Below are positions 45,263 through 48,614 of a stretch of DNA of 48,614 bases, one piece after another. The notes under the pieces were generated by a model, which worked only from the letters and a program-made list of their open reading frames with translations, had not been told where the DNA came from and did not search any database. The position numbers and the translations under genes were made by a program. Numbering within the stretch: the first letter of the stretch is position 1; each line of letters starts with the position of its first letter. Origin of the DNA: Streptomyces sp. AV19 (GTDB taxonomy: Bacteria > Actinomycetota > Actinomycetes > Streptomycetales > Streptomycetaceae); the NCBI RefSeq assembly GCF_015999245.1, contig NZ_JAEAMR010000005.1:66448-115061 (forward strand). The letters run 5' to 3'.

Positions 45263-45676
45263 TCAGGGGGCCAGCAGGCGGCAGTGGTAGGTGAACGAGG
45301 CCTCGGCGACGGGTTCGCCCCCGGTGTCGTGCAGGAGGGAGGTGGTCGTGGCCTCGAACCGTTCGCCGGGCGGCAGTTGAGCGACCCTGGCCGGCAGGTC
45401 CGTGTCCGGCACCGCGGCCACCGCCCGGATCTCCCCACGGGCCTTCCTGCGGTAGGAGATCGCCGATTCCCGCAGGACGAAGGAGATTTCCGCGATCCGC
45501 TCGCGCAGCGCCCCCGCGAGCGCGGCCCCCGAGGCGGCCTCGGCCACCAGGAACAGGGCGGCGGCGTGCCGGGTGCCCACGTGGTTGAGGGTGTCGCCGG
45601 AGTCCGGCAGCGTGGCGACGGCACGGCCGGCGGCGATGTCCGTGACCTCGACACCGGCGAACTTCTGGAAGGGCAC
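45263..45676 (-). CDS. Hotdog-fold thioesterase (DUF4442/PaaI-like)
   Basis: 137 residues from GTG 45676. It contains the hotdog core: FAGVEVTDIAAGRAVATLPD, LNHVGTRHAAALFLVAEAASG and a beta-rich C-terminal half. DUF4442 and PaaI-like proteins hydrolyse acyl thioesters. Upstream the frame continues in family-like sequence (LEEIRTVVNDL) without an accepted start codon, so the true N-terminus may be about 12 residues longer (a CTG start or an undetected upstream start). It is the first gene of the large minus-strand operon and could release product from the ACP or remove stalled chains. Confidence 0.72.
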   Translation of the reverse strand: MPFQKFAGVEVTDIAAGRAVATLPDSGDTLNHVGTRHAAALFLVAEAASGAALAGALRERIAEISFVLRESAISYRRKARGEIRAVAAVPDTDLPARVAQLPPGERFEATTTSLLHDTGGEPVAEASFTYHCRLLAP

Positions 45677-45850
45677 GAGGTCGTTGACGACCGTGCGGAT
45701 CTCCTCGAGGGTCGGGCCGGGCGACGGGACCGGTCCGGGCGACGGGGAATTCAGGGCGGGCTCCGATCGGCACAGGGGTGCAACGGATGCAGGGCAGGGA
45801 GGCGGACGGGCCGCCCGGGCGGTTCGCCCGATGCGGCCGTCTCGTCACCA

Positions 45851-45880
45851 ACGGTCCCGACTTGGGCGGTACGCCGTCAA
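45851..45880 (-). promoter_or_regulatory. Candidate promoter of the large minus-strand operon
   Basis: On the minus strand TTGACG (45880-45875) and GACCGT (45856-45851) are separated by 18 bases. The match is moderate. It lies about 170 bases before the thioesterase start, in the 318-base divergent gap 45677-45994, which holds no gene. No pathway-specific activator gene lies in the window. Confidence 0.3.
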
Positions 45881-45901
45881 GGGAGCCCTGAAAAAACAAT
45901 G

Positions 45902-45949
45902 AGTACGCTTATATGCCTACTTGCTTCACAGTTCGTCCTTCCCTACCGT
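45902..45949 (+). promoter_or_regulatory. TetR-like operator and promoter of the MFS exporter gene
   Basis: AGTACGCTTATATGCCTACT (45902-45921) is a 20-base near-palindrome, symmetric at 16 of 20 positions, of the kind bound by TetR repressors. It abuts a -35 TTGCTT (45921-45926), with a -10 TACCGT (45944-45949) 17 bases downstream. The operator would block transcription of the exporter gene at 45995. The repressor gene is outside the window. Confidence 0.5.
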
Positions 45950-45994
45950 TGTCGCGTTTATGGGATCACCCGGACGGGGGAGAAGCGGAGTCCC

Positions 45995-47554
45995 ATGCTG
46001 CAGAACGAGACGGGACACCTGGTGTCCGAGGAGATCGAGGCCGACCCGCGCCGCTGGCGGATCCTGGCCTCCCTGGTGGTCAGCGTGGTGCTGGTGGTGC
46101 TCGACACCTCCATCGTCAGCGTCGCGCTGCGCACCCTCGCCCTGCCCGCGCCCGACGGACTGGGCGCCTCCTCCGGCGACCTGCAATGGTCCGTCGACGC
46201 CTACACCCTCGTCTTCGCCACCCTGCTCATCACCGCGGGACTCACCGCGGACCGCTTCGGCCGCAAACGGACGCTGCTGGCCGGCCTGTTGCTCTTCGGA
46301 ATCTTCTCGGCCACGGCCGCCTACGCGCAGGACGCGGCCCAACTCATCGCCTCCCGCGGGGCCATGGGCATCGGCGCCGCCCTCGTGGTGCCCGCCACCC
46401 TGGCCATCATCACCCACGCCTTCCCGCCCGCCGAGCGCCCCCGGGCCATCGGTCTGTGGGCCGCCTCGGCCGGACTGGCCATCGCCATCGGGCCGGTGAC
46501 CGGCGGGCTGCTCCTGGAGCACTACTGGTGGGGCTCCATCTTCCTCGTCAACCTCCCCGTGGTGCTGGTGGGTTCGGTGGCCGTCGCGCTGGTGGTGCCC
46601 GAGTCCGCCGATCCGGCGCCCCGCCGCTTCGACCCCGTCGGCGTGCTGCTGTGCGTCGCCGGCCTGGGCCTGCTCGTCCTGGGCATCGTCGAGGGCGGCG
46701 AGCTCGGCGCGTGGACCCCGCCCCGGGTGTGGGCGAACGCGCTGGGCGGCACGGCCCTGCTGGGCGCCTTCGTCCTGTGGGAACGCCGCACCAGCCACCC
46801 CGCGATGGACCTGCGCTGCTTCCGGGACGCCCGCTTCTCGGCGGCCGCGGCCGTCGTCGGCGTGGTCTTCTTCGGCCTGCTCGGCTCCTCCTTCTACATG
46901 ATCTTCTATCTCCAGAGCGTGCGCGGCTACTCGTCGTTGCAGGCCGGCTGCTGCCTCCTGCCGCTCGCCGCCGCCCAGCTCGTCGTCTCCCCCGCCAGCG
47001 CCTCCGCCGCCCGCCGCTTCGGCGTCCGGGCCGTCTGCGCGGCCGGTCTGACGATGACCGCCCTCACCTTCTTCGGCGTGAGCCTCCTCGACCAGCGCTC
47101 GCCGCTCTGGCAGTGCGAGGCGCTGTTCTTCCTCATGGGCAGCGCGATGGGCCTCGCCATGCCCGTCGCGACGGCCTCCGCGATGTCGACGATGCCCCAG
47201 CGGACGGCCGGCGCCGGGGCCGCCATGCTCAACTCCCTGCGCCAGGTGGCCGGAGCCCTGGGCGTCGCCGTCCTGGGCTCCCTCCTCTCCTCCCACTACC
47301 GCGTCCGCGTCCGCGAGGCCCTGGCCCCCCTGCCGACGACACTGCGCCCCCTGGCGGAGGAGTCGGTGGAGGGCGCCCTCACGGTCGCGGGCCGCCTGGG
47401 GGCGACGGCCGGGGGCGACGTGCTCGCGACGCGGGCGGTGGAGGCGTTCGTGTCGGCGATGCGGGTGACGTCGTTGGTGGCGGGTGGGGTGACGTTGGTG
47501 GGGGCGGTGGTGGTGTGGGTGTTCCTGCCGCGGAAGGGGTCGTCGGGGGTGTAG
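45995..47554 (+). CDS. DHA2-family (14-TM) MFS drug/metabolite exporter
   Basis: 519 residues from ATG 45995, with GGGGGAGAAG upstream. The first helix (about 22-45) is followed by QWSVDAYTLVFATLLITAG, then the motif A segment DRFGRKRTLLAG and later motif C (GPVTGG). The length and helix count fit EmrB/QacA-type DHA2 proton antiporters. It is divergent from the biosynthetic operon, with a near-palindromic operator in front, a normal arrangement for self-resistance or export of the product. The C-terminal 70 residues include a periplasmic-type loop and a last helix (VTLVGAVVVWVFLP). Confidence 0.88.
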   Translation: MLQNETGHLVSEEIEADPRRWRILASLVVSVVLVVLDTSIVSVALRTLALPAPDGLGASSGDLQWSVDAYTLVFATLLITAGLTADRFGRKRTLLAGLLLFGIFSATAAYAQDAAQLIASRGAMGIGAALVVPATLAIITHAFPPAERPRAIGLWAASAGLAIAIGPVTGGLLLEHYWWGSIFLVNLPVVLVGSVAVALVVPESADPAPRRFDPVGVLLCVAGLGLLVLGIVEGGELGAWTPPRVWANALGGTALLGAFVLWERRTSHPAMDLRCFRDARFSAAAAVVGVVFFGLLGSSFYMIFYLQSVRGYSSLQAGCCLLPLAAAQLVVSPASASAARRFGVRAVCAAGLTMTALTFFGVSLLDQRSPLWQCEALFFLMGSAMGLAMPVATASAMSTMPQRTAGAGAAMLNSLRQVAGALGVAVLGSLLSSHYRVRVREALAPLPTTLRPLAEESVEGALTVAGRLGATAGGDVLATRAVEAFVSAMRVTSLVAGGVTLVGAVVVWVFLPRKGSSGV

Positions 47555-47589
47555 GGGGTACGCCGGCGGAGTCGTCGCGCAGTTGAAGT

Positions 47590-48540
47590 CCCCCGGCCCC
47601 GCCCTTTCACCGTTTCCCGGGGAGCCCCCGGGCCCCGACCGCCCTGCGGGCGGTGATGGCGGGGGGCTACGCCCCCTGCACCCCCACCGGGGCTCCGTCC
47701 CCGGTCCCGGCGGGGCTCCGCCCCCGGTCCCGGCGGGGCTCCGCCCCTGCGCCCCGTTGGGGGGCTGCGCCCCCTGGGCCCCGCGATGCGGCTCCGTCGT
47801 GTGGATCGGGGCTGAACCCGGGGTACGTCCCGGCCCTCTTTTCGGGGCTCCGCCCCTGAACCCCGTTGCGGGGGCTGCGCCTTGATTCGGGACCCGGACC
47901 CTGCGATGCGGCTCCGCCGCATTGTCCTCAAGCGCCGGACGCCCGGCCCTCGGATTCCCGGCCCGGGCACACGAATCAGCCCGTCCGGCGCTTGAGGACA
48001 GCGCCCGAAGGGCGCTTCAGATGTCCAGGGGGCGAAGCCCCCGGAACGCGGCGAAGCCGCGCTGCGGCCCCTGAGGGCAGAGTCCCGGTGGGAATCGTGG
48101 GCAACGCAGCCCTCGGATACGAAGTCCAGGGCGCCCCCGGTGCGGAGGCCAGGGCACGAAGCCCCGGGATACCGCCCGAAGGGCGAGCCGGGCCCCGGTG
48201 CGGGGGCGTATCGCGGGGCACAGGATGAAGCCGCGTTGCAGGGAGCCCGGAGTGGAGCCGTACGGCGGGCCTGGGGCGGAGCCCCGGCAAGAGGGCCGGG
48301 GCTCCGCCCCCCGGGTACGAGGCCCGGGGCGAGGTGTGCCCACCGGGTACGAGGTCCAGGGGCGCAGCCCCGGTCCACGCGGCGAGCCGCATCGTGGGGG
48401 CCCAGGGGGCGGAGCCCCGCCCAGGGCCCGGGGACGGAGCCGGCGTCGTGGGGGCGCAGCCCCCGCCATCACCGCCCGCAGGGCGGTCGGGGCCCCGGGG
48501 GCCCCCGGGAAACGGGAAAGGGCGGGGCCCGGGGCGCCCC
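47590..48540. repeat. GC-rich imperfect inverted repeat region, no genes
   Basis: The 1060 bases after the exporter contain no convincing gene. The region is packed with GGGGCTCCGCCCC-type hairpins. Its left part (about 47590-47675, including GACCGCCCTGCGGGCGGTGA) recurs as a near-exact reverse complement at about 48455-48535, and weaker inverted similarity continues inward on both sides. The arms thus form one long imperfect palindrome with the 47923-48000 stem near its centre. It may be a genuine repeat, but the position at the window edge and the poly-C end suggest a fold-back or assembly artefact. Confidence 0.55.
47923..48000. repeat. Streptomyces-type 19-bp intergenic inverted repeat
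   Basis: TGTCCTCAAGCGCCGGACG (47923-47941) is the perfect reverse complement of 47982-48000, with a 40-base loop. Elements with this sequence are common between genes in Streptomyces, often near transcript ends. It may act as a terminator or mRNA 3' hairpin for the MFS gene 370 bases upstream. Confidence 0.6.
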
Positions 48541-48614
48541 CCCCCGGAACCCCCCCCGGCCCCCCCCCCGCCCCCCCCGCGCGGGCCCCCCCCCCCCCCC
48601 CCCCCCGGACCACC
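48531..48614. other. Low-complexity poly-C tail, probable contig-end artefact
   Basis: From about 48531 the sequence is almost entirely runs of C broken by GG or GCGCGGG, with no codon structure. Long homopolymers of this kind are not typical even for Streptomyces. They suggest low-quality consensus at an assembly end rather than biology. Confidence 0.65.

Noticed and set aside
47600..48520. Possible CRISPR array from repeated GGGGCTCCGCCCC units
   Set aside because: The units are palindromic, irregularly spaced and have no spacers of constant length. They are typical Streptomyces GC hairpins.

Overview
The window is high-GC actinobacterial DNA, almost certainly Streptomyces. Codon third positions are strongly G/C, GTG and TTG starts are common, ATGA/GTGA overlaps are frequent, and there is one rare TTA leucine codon. 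It opens with the 3' end of a CCA-adding tRNA nucleotidyltransferase, normally a core gene. An IS5-like insertion (706-1589) follows, then small hypothetical genes and decayed reading frames up to about 4.4 kb.

Region A (4.4-8.4 kb). A single long protein joins an N-terminal squalene-hopene-cyclase-like domain with a DxDD class II motif to a C-terminal bacterial class I terpene synthase, so it looks like a bifunctional two-step terpene cyclase. A DUF2268 metalloprotease gene follows, behind a MerR-type promoter that probably gives a leaderless transcript.

Region B (8.46-14.33 kb). A cobalamin riboswitch precedes a tightly coupled valine-catabolism operon: methylmalonate-semialdehyde dehydrogenase, isobutyryl-CoA dehydrogenase, 3-hydroxyisobutyryl-CoA hydrolase, 3-hydroxyisobutyrate dehydrogenase and enoyl-CoA hydratase.

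Region C (14.7-20.9 kb). An iterative type I PKS (KS-AT-DH-ACP, with a TTA codon at position 8), a HemN-like radical SAM enzyme and a free-standing ketoreductase form a trio like the one that builds the polycyclopropane chain of jawsamycin. It ends at a strong convergent terminator. A TesB-type thioesterase, an MMPL exporter, a VanX-like dipeptidase and a small-molecule methyltransferase lie beyond (20.9-26.3 kb).

Region D (26.3-47.6 kb). A minus-strand operon of 14 genes reads from about 45.7 kb down to a 16-bp terminator hairpin at 26.3 kb. In transcription order it encodes a hotdog thioesterase, a TrpB2-like PLP enzyme, an aldehyde dehydrogenase, an SDR with a frame break, an AMP ligase, a second aldehyde dehydrogenase, a formyltransferase-A-PCP NRPS whose A-domain code reads as glycine, a PP-loop ATPase, a type I KS-(dead AT)-ACP protein, two pairs of catalytic and non-catalytic ketosynthase-like proteins, and an ACP. 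My reading is that N-formylglycine is converted to an oxazole starter, as in conglobatin and oxazolomycin, extended once by the AT-less module, and then elongated by an unusual dual KS/CLF type II system. I know of no described pathway with this set. A divergent DHA2-type MFS exporter with a TetR-like operator sits at its head.

The last kilobase has no genes. It is a GC-rich imperfect inverted repeat that degrades into poly-C, most likely a contig-end artefact.
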